From positions 1 to 64,000 of IMG/VR virus record IMGVR_UViG_3300044730_000313: a stretch of 64,000 nt of DNA. One strand, 5' to 3'. A program made the position numbers and the translations under genes. The stretch comes from a virus. How positions within the stretch are numbered: position 1 is the first letter of the stretch; every line of letters starts with the position of its first letter. A model generated the notes under the pieces. It did not search any database, was not told where the DNA came from, and saw nothing but the letters and a program-made list of their open reading frames with translations. Below, one piece after another: positions 53,425 to 63,087 of this stretch.

Positions 53425-54966
53425 TTAGTTATATTTATCTAACCATCCACCCTTGGTTGGTTTGTTATAGTTTGTAAAGTTAAGCAATTGATCTAACTTC
53501 TTAAGTGGTTGAGCATCAGCATTGTTTACACTCACACCACCTTTAGCCACAGGATATTCTGTTACATATTCTCCATCAAACTCATAGTCTTCTCCTGGTT
53601 CCATGTATTGGACATCTCCTGTGTCAGATATTCCGAGGAGGGGTTGATCTACACCCTCCATAGTGATTACATTTGAAGGGATGATGACAGGCCCACCCAC
53701 GTTCTCAGGGTTCCAATATCCCATAGGATCTACAGGTATGTCCCCTCCATCTTGTAGGGTGCCTGTAGCAGATGCATAGTCAGCACCCTCCTGGTATGTA
53801 GCATCTCTAATACCTCCTACAAAAGACTTGAGAGCAGCTTTGCTAGGGAAGTACATAGTCTTCTGCTCATTGTATTTGCCTGTAGGATAGGTAAAGGTGT
53901 ATTTAGTTGGCTTGTTTTCAAACTGACTAGCTTTGAGAGGACTAGGCGCATTTGGTACAGGAAGCTCATATCCTAAGTCTATTGCTTCTCTAGGAATAGG
54001 GATAGGTTTTGCTAGTTTCTTACTTTCAGGAAGAGGAAAAGGTCCAATTGTTCTTGAAGTTTGTTGCTTCTTTACAGGTGGTTGTTTCTTTACAGGTGGT
54101 TGATACTTAAGACTTTTTCTTACAGGAGGATGATATATTTCTACAGCAGCACTATAAGGAAGAACATTTGTTTCTGTTAAATTTTTATTTTCCTCTAACG
54201 CTTCTGTTAACCCTTTAATTTTTCTAGATGTATCAAAACCAGGATCTCCAACCACTATAACATCTTTAGGCACCTGAGGATATTGGGATGGACCCCAATA
54301 CTGTCTAGGAAGAGATTGCTCTGTGTATTTAGGAAGAAATCTTCTTTTTCCTTGATAGTCTCCATGTATAAGATTACTGAATGCACCAACTAGACCAGAG
54401 CTGCTCATTAAAGAAAAGTTACTAAGGTTCTTTTTTACATCAGCTCTAGCTTTAGCAAGATCTTTCTGTCCTCTTATGTAGTTTCTAACGCTATCCTGCC
54501 AACGTCTGTAATCATTTATATCTGTTGTAATAGCGCTACCATTCTGACTAATAGTCTTAGGTTTGAAGTCTAGTCCAGCTTGGTAGTATTTCATCTCCTG
54601 TCCATTCTGTGCACTAGCCTTTGTCTTCTTAGCATAGGGACCGTTAGAAGGAGCAGGACTCTGTGTACGTGCGTAGGTGAATCCTACAGCACCAGGGAGA
54701 ACACCACCCATTTGCATTGTTCCACCCCATGCTCCGTTGTAGTTGAATCCAACATCCGTTAGACCTCCCATAGTTCCTTCTATGCCATTCTGTGCTTGGG
54801 GAGCGTCATACTTATCTAACCATCCTCCAGATTCAGCTTTGTAGGGCTTAGCGCCACCAGCAATAGCTCCAAAGAACTTACGTTGTTGTTCTGTCAGGGG
54901 ATGCCCATGCACCTCCTTATCGTGAAGGATTTTCCTTGCTTTTGTGGATGTGAGTTTCTTTGCCAT
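53425..54966 (-). CDS. Putative virion protein with GGWLDKY and AQNG boxes, 513 aa
   Basis: The 513-residue protein begins with a module I recognise from many large phages (ARKILHDKEVHGHPLTEQQR, then FFGAIAGG). It is followed by SGGWLDKYDAPQAQNG at about 46-61, then SAQNGQEMKYYQAGLDF and TISQNGSAI. The last residues, PTKGGWLDKYN, repeat the GGWLDKY motif. Multiple Gly-Gln/Asn-Gly boxes link it to the 1217-residue neighbour. The middle is Pro/Lys-rich. It is likely a structural or cargo component, but no fold can be named. Confidence 0.62.
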   Translation of the reverse strand: MAKKLTSTKARKILHDKEVHGHPLTEQQRKFFGAIAGGAKPYKAESGGWLDKYDAPQAQNGIEGTMGGLTDVGFNYNGAWGGTMQMGGVLPGAVGFTYARTQSPAPSNGPYAKKTKASAQNGQEMKYYQAGLDFKPKTISQNGSAITTDINDYRRWQDSVRNYIRGQKDLAKARADVKKNLSNFSLMSSSGLVGAFSNLIHGDYQGKRRFLPKYTEQSLPRQYWGPSQYPQVPKDVIVVGDPGFDTSRKIKGLTEALEENKNLTETNVLPYSAAVEIYHPPVRKSLKYQPPVKKQPPVKKQQTSRTIGPFPLPESKKLAKPIPIPREAIDLGYELPVPNAPSPLKASQFENKPTKYTFTYPTGKYNEQKTMYFPSKAALKSFVGGIRDATYQEGADYASATGTLQDGGDIPVDPMGYWNPENVGGPVIIPSNVITMEGVDQPLLGISDTGDVQYMEPGEDYEFDGEYVTEYPVAKGGVSVNNADAQPLKKLDQLLNFTNYNKPTKGGWLDKYN

Positions 54967-55832
54967 TACTTGTAAGAGATTTGAGATGGTGTAATGATAA
55001 ACTGGCTAACTAGATGAGCATCATAGCGGTTGTCCAATATGTGTCTCACCTTCAACTCTTTAGCACGCAGAGGTTCTTTCTTGAAGGATCTCTTGCCATA
55101 GTCCATATTAGCCTGGTTTACCACCTTATCCAAAGATAGGGATTCACATGTACGTATGAATAATGGTTCCTGCTTATGCTTAACCAATGACCAGAATGTG
55201 TTATACTGGTAGAAGTTGTCACTCTTGGTGAATGTAATTGTCTTACTATCAGTGTTATATATTGGATACTTCAAGTAGTCCTTCAGGTTATTGATTGGTT
55301 TGGGAACCAGCTCAAGCACACCAGAAGACTGCTGACCGTTATACAAAACAGCTTTATTGAACCAAGCATCATCAGTTTCCACCTTACGGTTGTCATCAGA
55401 CACACCATCTGGATCAGAGAAGTATCTATATGCCTTAGTGTAATCTTGCACACTCTGAAGGATTTCATCTCTGTATTGGTAAGCAAAAGGATACTCAATG
55501 ATGTAAGGCTCAATGTTTCCGTAGAAGTAATTGTACACCACTGGGTTCTTCAGGTGCCTCCAGATACAAGCACTATAGGATTGCGTGTAGGTGGCTGCCA
55601 CCTGTTCATTAGGTGTCACTTGAGAAATAGGGAAGTTAATAGACTTTTTGCAGCCACCTGTGGATGTAATAGTAATTACACTAGCAGCACTATTCACGCT
55701 ATACACCACTCCATCAATCAGTTGACTCTTGGGTACATCTGTAGCTATTACATTTCCGAGGTTATCAGAAATGGTAAAAGGCCCGCTCCTGGGAGAGGCT
55801 TTCACTAGCTTTATGAATACGTTTTGAGGCAT
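54966..55832 (-). CDS. Conserved crAss-like structural protein, 288 aa
   Basis: The 288-residue protein has an N-terminal beta-rich part (VFIKLVKASPRSGPFTISDN) and a C-terminal part ending RSFKKEPLRAKELKVRHILD followed by a strand-rich end. The segment EPLRAKELKVRHI is the kind seen in a conserved structural protein adjacent to the stabilisation gene in crAss-like phages, though I cannot name its exact place in the virion. It lies between the 1684-residue protein and the AQNG-box protein with almost no spacing. Confidence 0.66.
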   Translation of the reverse strand: MPQNVFIKLVKASPRSGPFTISDNLGNVIATDVPKSQLIDGVVYSVNSAASVITITSTGGCKKSINFPISQVTPNEQVAATYTQSYSACIWRHLKNPVVYNYFYGNIEPYIIEYPFAYQYRDEILQSVQDYTKAYRYFSDPDGVSDDNRKVETDDAWFNKAVLYNGQQSSGVLELVPKPINNLKDYLKYPIYNTDSKTITFTKSDNFYQYNTFWSLVKHKQEPLFIRTCESLSLDKVVNQANMDYGKRSFKKEPLRAKELKVRHILDNRYDAHLVSQFIITPSQISYK

Positions 55833-55842
55833 TTATATCTTT

Positions 55843-58800
55843 TTATAATGGAGCTGTTGTAGTGGTAGTGGTAGTGGATGAACTGCTGGTAGTGGTTGTA
55901 GTTGTTGTACACTCTAAACAATCATCCTCACTTGTACAAGATGTGCCGCACAAAGCAATAATTACTCCTGGATCAGAATAGGGCACTGCTTCAGTGCTAA
56001 AGCACAAGTTTACAGTGGATGCTGGATTTACAGGAATGAATGATATGCTCTTGCTTCCACATACATACCCAGCTACATTATGAACCTCCTCTGTTGGGTT
56101 ATGAATAACATAACACTCACAAGGATATGCAGTTGTAGTGGTTGTGGTGGTGCTAGTGCTAGTTGTTGTTGTAGTGGTGATTTCACAAGCCACTCCCTCC
56201 AGATCACAGCCTGTATAATCTGTTGTTGTACTAGTTGTTGTGGATGTAGATGTACTTGTTGTGCTGGTACTAGTAGTAGTTGTAGTGTTTGGAATAGGAT
56301 TAGCTACAATAGCATCAAAGTCACCACAGCAATCATTTAGTCCTGAATAGAAGAAGTTGTTCTCACCAATATACCAGTTAGGGATGTAGCTATGAAAGCT
56401 TATCCAGCTCTTGGTATTGAAGTTAAAAGACACTGTCCAGCTCTTGTTACAGAAGTAGTCTGTGTCTGTAAGGAACACTTCTGTCTTGGTTAACTTCTCT
56501 GCACCACAGCAGTCTACAGGTTTCTCTAAGTAGAACTTCTTATCTACATCATCATATATGATACCTTCCACCTTTGGAACATAGTCAAGCTTGGTGATAA
56601 TCACCCTGTCATACTTGCTATCATATACACCATGCAGTCCTACACCATTAAAGTGATTATCCACATCCACCTTAGGGAAGTAACGTAATATCTCAAATGC
56701 CAGATGGTCTGTAAAGAACCTATTCATTCCTGAACCAAATCCTGATAAATCAACAGCTTCTGTACCAGTGATGAGGAACACTTGACCACGCTTAGCATCT
56801 ATAGTCACTTGTCCTTGTGGTATCTTGAGGAGCATCTTGTTCTGGGTTCCTACATATCCCAAGTCAGTTTCAGCAAAATCAATTGGAGGGGCTCCTCTAA
56901 ACAGCGATGGGTTACCAACATATGCTGCCTGAGGGTTGCTAGTATCAATGGTTAACAAGTTGTTGTACATCAACGTCTTGTTCTCAAATCTAGCCAGAAT
57001 AGCTCTGTTCTGAATTCCATCTAAAGAGATAAGGTCTCCAAAGTTTTGAGGGAAGTCAAAGTAAGATATGGCTCTGTAAACCAACCAGTTATTCACCCTA
57101 TTATCAGCATCTATGTTTTGAGGATCTGAGTAGATGGTTCTAAACGGATACTGTGTATAACATATTGTCTTCCAATCAAAAGGTAAGTGAGTGAATGTAT
57201 TCTCTCTGTTTTGCTTAGAGAAAGTTACATTATAGTAGTAGGTGTTGTCCTGAGCAATAGGGACATAGCTTTCTTGTACCCAGTCATCAGGAATACTTGT
57301 ACTTACATGTGGCCAGAAGTCACCCTCTCTGTTGTTAAAAGCTTGACGTAGATCTACGTTATAAGAACTCTCACAGTAGAAATAAGGAATACCATAAGCA
57401 AACTGATACATCTTACCATCGTAGAATGTTCTACCAGCACTTGTAATTGGAGTTTGCTCATTAGGACAATCAAGATTATTTGCCTTAATTGAGAAGAAGT
57501 TTGTTAATACAGCTGTCTCAATTGACGCATCTACAAGGATGGAACGTGCTGAGTGCCAGTATTCTGGGTAGGCCACATTACCAATCTCATCATAGAATAT
57601 ATCACTATCATCAGGAGCATTCACCCTGTTATCAATAAAGAAGGGCAGTTTGGTCTTGAAAGCAAACTTGCTGATGAACGTATCACCACCAAAGAACGTA
57701 GCTGTAGTAGTTGTTGCAGGAGTGATATCCACTTGAAATCCTGTATCCACTGTATCATAAGAGTATATCTGTCCATACTGATTGACAAATATGTTCTTAA
57801 GAGATCCGTAATAAGAGACAACACTTATGTATTCATCCTTAGCAGGAACAGGACAATTGTCTAGACTTCCATCAACACCCGCCTCACTAAGAGTCATTCT
57901 AGACCTATCGTTTACAGTGCCTGATATAGTGGGGGTTTGATTAGGGAATGGTAGAGGAGATCTAGGACCACCTGTATATGTTTCTTTAGTCTTTAGATAT
58001 ACAGAACTCTCTCTGTTCCAGTTGTTTATATCCTTGTTATCATTAACACCCTGTACACCAGGAATCAGGTATTGTTTGAGATCAAGCTCACGTTGCTTTA
58101 TTCCCAATCCATTAGCAATTGAATTACTATAGTCATAGCTAGCAATTGAGTTGTAGGAATAAGCGTAGTTTTGTCTGGTGATACCATTTATATAGATGGT
58201 GAGGTAGGCTTGATAGGCAGCAAACAGAGCGCTAGCGTTGTATGCACCAGTGGTGATGAGTGCTATTTGATTAGCGCTATCTAATGCATCCTGTTGAGCC
58301 TCAAGACTTACTAGTCTATACATGGCGTTATCTCTCACTTGTGTAAAGTGAGCTCTACCAGCACCAAATATTACATTCTCTAGTTTTAGTACACCACCTA
58401 AGAACGGTTGTCCAAAGGATGTTTCAGGAGAGTTAAATACATGTCTGTACTTTGCACCCTCCTCATCAAACGCATTTAGTTGAGCTGGAGCACACAGATC
58501 ATATCCAATTTCGTCTACTAATTCAATACTATAACCACCATCACCACTTGCATAAGTGGGAGGACTAAGAGAGGGTATAGTTCTAACACCACCAAACGTA
58601 GATCCATCTACTGTCCAGGTGCTTTGTTCTAAAGCTGCTTGAGGAGCATTACAACATCCGTTGCTCGGATTCTGAGCACAATATTCTGCCCAGTTAGCAT
58701 ATCCTACAGGAGGAAGTAATATAGATCCCGTAAGTGCATCTATTCCACAAGATATTCCTCCAGGAACAGGTGGATAATAATTAAATGTGGCAAGATCACC

Positions 58801-60897
58801 AGGTGCCACTGTAATTTTATACCAACTGTACGTGTTAGATATAATTGATCCTTGCGCTCCTCCACCAAATATAGGAGAGGGAAAACTTAACGCGCAAAGA
58901 TTAAATGATGTATTCAGAGGAAAATCACCACTAACACCAATTGTTTTTGTAACAGCTTCTCCTGAATAACAATCAATATACTTTATAGTGCCAGGCTGTG
59001 TTGCATATACAGTGAACTGTCTACATACAGAGGACGTACTTCTAGAAGCAAGAGGAATTGTGAAAGCATTGCTTTTCTCTAACAAGAACGGGTCTTGTCT
59101 TAAATCGTTGTAAGGATAGTTGGGGAAGTAATACTCTTGACCTTCGCGCTCATACTTACCCACATTTCTAAGTATACCCTTAGCTACAATGGATTTGTTT
59201 GTGCTTCTGTCACCACGGATAATCTTGAATCCAGCTATCTGACTCTTTTGTTCAGCTGTAAGATTGGAAGAGTTGATAAGAGACTGTACCTGTTGTACGT
59301 CTATTTTAACACCTAGTGGGAATATAGCGTCCTTTTGGATAGCCATAGAGTCTTGGCCTGCGAAGATGGCAGACTCAAATATGGGACTCACCAGGACATC
59401 TGGAAACTTATGGTGTCTAATGGGTTGACCAGCCAAGTCTCCCCATAGTTCTTCATTGCAAGGATATTCTTCTGTGGACTCCCAATAAGAAAACTCACCA
59501 AACTGGTAGGGTCCTTTGTACTCTGTTGCTGGAGAATAGCCAGGAGAGAACCCTGTCACTACAGCTGTATTATATATCTTCCAATAGGGGCTAGTTCCTG
59601 TTACAGGATCTGGATCACCTATAAAGTCATCATTTGTAGGAGAAACAGGAGATAGGTCTAACACATTTGCAATTCTACCAGGAATGTGGAAACCGTCAGT
59701 TTGCTTACCGTTAGTGAGCAAGAACACTATCTCAAAAGCATACACCTCATCCCTTAGATATCCTCTAAGGTTGGTGGCATTGAATGCATCAGCATAGGTT
59801 TCTGTATTAGGGATACGATAGGTTTCCCACTGCAGAGCGATACCGTTAGCTATCTTCTGGTAATTAATTCTTTCTACAGAAGTGAGTTGGTCCCACACCA
59901 GAATATCACGTACAGCTGTTATATCTTGAGCAATCTCGTAATATGGAAACTTCTCAAGTATGTCATTAATTGTCAGACGAACATTGGTTTTGTTCTGACC
60001 TGTGTAAGTAATCACCTGACTAGGACCATCAATAAAATAGGTGCCTATCAACTCAACGGAGGTAATGGCATTTACAGTTTTAATAACTGCTACATTAAAA
60101 TAATCGTACAGTCCTGTATTATCTAAGTTGCTGACAGTGAGCTCAATAGATTTACCCACCTGATAATTAAAATTAACAGTGGTGATACTGGGGTCAGCAA
60201 TAGGAGTGGGATTGGTAACAGAGTAGTAGGAAGTGAAAGGGTTTCCAGCAGGATCGGAATACTGAATAGCAAACTGATATGTACCTGCTTGAAGGTCACC
60301 CCCTGTGGTTATTCTAGTGACATCCAGCTGAGGAATAACAAAATCAGGCTGGACATTTAACCCGTTGCAATCTATCTCATTGCTGTACACAGGGTCGCAC
60401 GCAGGTGTACCTCCTATGAGAACATAGGGTAGGTTTTCTGGGTTGAGATCAATATATCTACGAGGATTGATTCCATCTGTCCAGTACACCTCTGTTGTGC
60501 ACTCTGTAATTCTGTGGACAGCCTTATGGATGGGATGATTAATGTTGAAATTGAGACAAGGAGCACTTACATAGGTGCGATAGATACAGTCGTTATTATC
60601 CATGTAGCCAATCTCAGAAGCACCTGTTTCTGGGTTGGTGATAAAGAATACATGTTTACTTCTCTCTTGGATGAAATGGGTACCTATTAATACAAAGCCA
60701 GGAGGGAACGTAACACAAAGTTCGTTCCCTGGCTCATTCTGATAGTTTACAGAATTAGCATCAAAGTTTTCTACAGCAGCATTCAGCGCATACGTTAGCT
60801 TACCCTTAGGAATCTGGTTGAGGGTCTGATCGAGGTTTAAGCCAGTGGTAGCGTTATTATACTCCTGTCTGATATTGCCTTGTTCTTGCTCAGCCAT
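55843..60897 (-). CDS. Tail stabilisation / muzzle-type protein with Thr-rich tail, 1684 aa
   Basis: The 1684-residue protein begins with EYNNATTGLNLDQTLNQIPK and GKLTYALNAAVENFDANSVN, then NEPGNELCVTFPPGF, resembling the long beta-propeller-like stabilisation (muzzle) protein of crAss-like phages. A beta-rich body of about 1500 residues follows. The last 160 residues hold three Thr/Ser-rich tracts separated by small Cys-rich segments (GCDLEGVACE, CECYVIHNP, SEDDCLEC). These tails look like acceptor sites or flexible spacers. In podovirus-like crAss phages this protein surrounds the tail tip. The homology call is by resemblance, and the Thr tail is unusual. Confidence 0.72.
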   Translation of the reverse strand: MAEQEQGNIRQEYNNATTGLNLDQTLNQIPKGKLTYALNAAVENFDANSVNYQNEPGNELCVTFPPGFVLIGTHFIQERSKHVFFITNPETGASEIGYMDNNDCIYRTYVSAPCLNFNINHPIHKAVHRITECTTEVYWTDGINPRRYIDLNPENLPYVLIGGTPACDPVYSNEIDCNGLNVQPDFVIPQLDVTRITTGGDLQAGTYQFAIQYSDPAGNPFTSYYSVTNPTPIADPSITTVNFNYQVGKSIELTVSNLDNTGLYDYFNVAVIKTVNAITSVELIGTYFIDGPSQVITYTGQNKTNVRLTINDILEKFPYYEIAQDITAVRDILVWDQLTSVERINYQKIANGIALQWETYRIPNTETYADAFNATNLRGYLRDEVYAFEIVFLLTNGKQTDGFHIPGRIANVLDLSPVSPTNDDFIGDPDPVTGTSPYWKIYNTAVVTGFSPGYSPATEYKGPYQFGEFSYWESTEEYPCNEELWGDLAGQPIRHHKFPDVLVSPIFESAIFAGQDSMAIQKDAIFPLGVKIDVQQVQSLINSSNLTAEQKSQIAGFKIIRGDRSTNKSIVAKGILRNVGKYEREGQEYYFPNYPYNDLRQDPFLLEKSNAFTIPLASRSTSSVCRQFTVYATQPGTIKYIDCYSGEAVTKTIGVSGDFPLNTSFNLCALSFPSPIFGGGAQGSIISNTYSWYKITVAPGDLATFNYYPPVPGGISCGIDALTGSILLPPVGYANWAEYCAQNPSNGCCNAPQAALEQSTWTVDGSTFGGVRTIPSLSPPTYASGDGGYSIELVDEIGYDLCAPAQLNAFDEEGAKYRHVFNSPETSFGQPFLGGVLKLENVIFGAGRAHFTQVRDNAMYRLVSLEAQQDALDSANQIALITTGAYNASALFAAYQAYLTIYINGITRQNYAYSYNSIASYDYSNSIANGLGIKQRELDLKQYLIPGVQGVNDNKDINNWNRESSVYLKTKETYTGGPRSPLPFPNQTPTISGTVNDRSRMTLSEAGVDGSLDNCPVPAKDEYISVVSYYGSLKNIFVNQYGQIYSYDTVDTGFQVDITPATTTTATFFGGDTFISKFAFKTKLPFFIDNRVNAPDDSDIFYDEIGNVAYPEYWHSARSILVDASIETAVLTNFFSIKANNLDCPNEQTPITSAGRTFYDGKMYQFAYGIPYFYCESSYNVDLRQAFNNREGDFWPHVSTSIPDDWVQESYVPIAQDNTYYYNVTFSKQNRENTFTHLPFDWKTICYTQYPFRTIYSDPQNIDADNRVNNWLVYRAISYFDFPQNFGDLISLDGIQNRAILARFENKTLMYNNLLTIDTSNPQAAYVGNPSLFRGAPPIDFAETDLGYVGTQNKMLLKIPQGQVTIDAKRGQVFLITGTEAVDLSGFGSGMNRFFTDHLAFEILRYFPKVDVDNHFNGVGLHGVYDSKYDRVIITKLDYVPKVEGIIYDDVDKKFYLEKPVDCCGAEKLTKTEVFLTDTDYFCNKSWTVSFNFNTKSWISFHSYIPNWYIGENNFFYSGLNDCCGDFDAIVANPIPNTTTTTSTSTTSTSTSTTTSTTTDYTGCDLEGVACEITTTTTTSTSTTTTTTTAYPCECYVIHNPTEEVHNVAGYVCGSKSISFIPVNPASTVNLCFSTEAVPYSDPGVIIALCGTSCTSEDDCLECTTTTTTTSSSSTTTTTTTAPL

Positions 60898-60902
60898 TGG
60901 TA

Positions 60903-61877
60903 TTAGTTATTGCGTCTCCAACCATACATTCCACCAACACGATTGGGTAGTTCGTACATATTAAATCTATTCAAGTCATTTTTAATCCTACGCTGCTTAG
61001 CCCAAGGATCTTGCTTCTTAATCTCAATATCAGCCATGATAAATGCTTCTTCAGATTGCTGCTTGTAATATGCGAGCTTCTGTTGGAGCTGGTTAAAGGT
61101 TTCATCATTGGTCTGGTTGGTGAGGGTTTCCATCATTTTAAACTTGATGAAAGCCTCAATATATTCCCTGATACGGAAGTTGTTGGGAATCAGTTGATTA
61201 CCACCAGCGTCATACTCTGTGGCATAGAAAATCAGGTGTACAATACCATTACGGAAGTTGGTGACAAACTTGTTATCCCTAATGTCAAATGAATCATACC
61301 CAGCAGAACCAGGGGTAAACTCACGAAGAGGGGGTGCCTCTTGATAGAACTCCCAGTTGTTTGTGTATTCCACACCGCAGTTCTTTTGTGCAGAGATGTT
61401 ACCAGGCTTGAGTAGATATTCCCTACGATATAGCACAGGAGCTTGGTTGTTTGTTTTGTATACTGTCTGAATAATCTCAGGCATACAAGACCCATCACAT
61501 CCTACATTACCACAACAAGGACTGGGAATAGGACAGTCTGTAACAATTGGACTCACCTGTATAGTGGTGGCTGTAGCAGCCTGGGAATAGAATGAGTTGG
61601 CTGTCTGATAGGGAAAGCCATTAATAGCTGTACAAAGCCACGCTTCACGAACAGCATAAAAGTTATCTGGGAGCCTAGCTTCATAGTCACAGATGTTTAA
61701 CACTTCCTCTTGAATAACATACGTTGCTCTACCCAACTTCAATAGACACTTGTCTAGGTAAGTGGGGAACATGAGGTCATCGATAGCCCCTGTATCGAAA
61801 TAGCTTTTAAACTCTTCCTTTACAGTGGAATAGATAATCTCAGGAGAGATGAAGTTATATTTGTAGTAGTATGACAT
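60903..61877 (-). CDS. crAss-like ring or connector-type structural protein, 324 aa
   Basis: The 324-residue protein begins YYYKYNFISPEIIYSTVKEE and has a strand/helix pattern with DYEARLPDNFYAVREAWLCT. A small Cys-rich loop lies at about 120-130 (CPIPSPCCGNVGCDGSC), and the C-terminus is helical (FIKFKMMETLTNQTNDETFN). The location immediately before the stabilisation protein fits a tail ring/connector component of crAss-like phages. No enzymatic motif is present. The identity is inferred from order and general sequence character. Confidence 0.66.
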   Translation of the reverse strand: MSYYYKYNFISPEIIYSTVKEEFKSYFDTGAIDDLMFPTYLDKCLLKLGRATYVIQEEVLNICDYEARLPDNFYAVREAWLCTAINGFPYQTANSFYSQAATATTIQVSPIVTDCPIPSPCCGNVGCDGSCMPEIIQTVYKTNNQAPVLYRREYLLKPGNISAQKNCGVEYTNNWEFYQEAPPLREFTPGSAGYDSFDIRDNKFVTNFRNGIVHLIFYATEYDAGGNQLIPNNFRIREYIEAFIKFKMMETLTNQTNDETFNQLQQKLAYYKQQSEEAFIMADIEIKKQDPWAKQRRIKNDLNRFNMYELPNRVGGMYGWRRNN

Positions 61878-61882
61878 CTAGT

Positions 61883-62359
61883 TTACTTTTTCCATTCGTG
61901 ATAAATATGTTGATATCTGTTGTCGGTTTTTATGTAGTGAGACAACAATCTGGATGTTGTTCTGGAGGGTTTGAAATACCACAGTGCTGAGTGTCTGAAT
62001 CTAGCTGTATCTTTGAACCACACCCACCCAAAGAAATAACCCTCTGTATGGAAGTTGAAATTGTAGATACGCTTGCCCTTCTCTTTGGTCTTTTTCCAGT
62101 CTATAGGGAGATTGACAAACTCTTTACCATCCACCCCCTTCATCTTTCTACGCTTCTTTTTGTTTATGGAGAATTCACCAAACCCATAAGGAAGTCTTGC
62201 TCTCTCACCTGTCTCTAGGATGTACTCTTTGAAAGCATCGTTATAGGTGTAAACGATGTTTCTCCACTCGTCAAATGTTAATTTAACCGATGGATTTTTC
62301 TTACAGAAATGATTGTAGTTTTCTTTACTGGCGCTTCTCCAGTCTATTTTTACTCGCAT
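61883..62359 (-). CDS. Phage structural or DNA-binding protein, 158 aa (possibly IHF-like)
   Basis: The 158-residue protein has YNDAFKEYILETGERARLPY followed by GFGEFSINKKKRRKM, similar in spacing to the arm region of HU/IHF proteins (GFGxF...basic). It then has the strand-like LPIDWKKTKEKGKRIYNFNF and a GYFFGWVWFK segment, followed by RFRHSALWYFKPSRTTSRLL. IHF-like proteins have been described in crAss-like structural blocks, so this is a candidate, but the second half does not look like HU. A tail-associated structural protein is an alternative. It ends tightly against both neighbours. Confidence 0.58.
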   Translation of the reverse strand: MRVKIDWRSASKENYNHFCKKNPSVKLTFDEWRNIVYTYNDAFKEYILETGERARLPYGFGEFSINKKKRRKMKGVDGKEFVNLPIDWKKTKEKGKRIYNFNFHTEGYFFGWVWFKDTARFRHSALWYFKPSRTTSRLLSHYIKTDNRYQHIYHEWKK

Positions 62360-63087
62360 TATCTAGTGTTTGGAACGTTGGGCGCTTGACCATCAACTCC
62401 ATCACTTGTAATGTCTGTCTTCAATTTGAAGTAGGTGGATAGTAACTTCTGGGAAGTTAACTCTAGCACTTGCTTCTCTAGGTAACCAGGAACAGGGGAC
62501 TCTTTGTCAAGAGGATTCTTGCAGAGCTCTTCTGTTGTATATTCTGGGCTACCACAGCCACACTCTGGGAACATAATGGAATTAGGAACATCCTCCTCGA
62601 ACAAAGCAACAAGTCTGATGGCTTTCAGAAGGGGGTTATTCACATACAGATATCCATTAGTAATCCAGTAGTATTCTTCCTTCTTGATGATAGGAAGCTT
62701 AAGCAAGTTAATATATCTATTGATGGTTATTTCTTTTAGCTTCTTTCCCTGACCACTCATTGCATTAATTGAGTATACACCCTGGATAACATACTGATAG
62801 TTACCCTCTGTGATGCGGGGAAGCTTGAACTTAGTTCTAGCTACAGAACAAGGATCAGAATATTCACAACATTCAGAAATAGGAACTTCCACCATCTCCA
62901 AACAGGGAATGGTCGTGAACACTGTATCAGTAGCCCAAAGCTTCCTCAGATTAGTCTCACGTTTGATAAGGAGGAAGGCATTGTTCTTAATCTCAGACAT
63001 GACAGCCCTATCCGTGATCAAGTTGTCTGTAGACAGCAACTTATGCATAGAGCGCACATCTGAAACTAATTTCCTAAAAGTTGACAT
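62359..63087 (-). CDS. Hypothetical virion protein, 242 aa
   Basis: The 242-residue protein begins TFRKLVSDVRSMHKLLSTDN, continues with VEVPISECCEYSDPCSVART and IMFPECGCGSPEYTTEELCK (Cys-rich segments), and has a beta-rich centre. Overlaps of one base with both neighbours show coupling with the metallophosphoesterase and the 158-residue protein. No family was recognised. The Cys pairs may bind metal. Its position in the tail/head completion block suggests a structural role. Confidence 0.62.
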   Translation of the reverse strand: MSTFRKLVSDVRSMHKLLSTDNLITDRAVMSEIKNNAFLLIKRETNLRKLWATDTVFTTIPCLEMVEVPISECCEYSDPCSVARTKFKLPRITEGNYQYVIQGVYSINAMSGQGKKLKEITINRYINLLKLPIIKKEEYYWITNGYLYVNNPLLKAIRLVALFEEDVPNSIMFPECGCGSPEYTTEELCKNPLDKESPVPGYLEKQVLELTSQKLLSTYFKLKTDITSDGVDGQAPNVPNTR

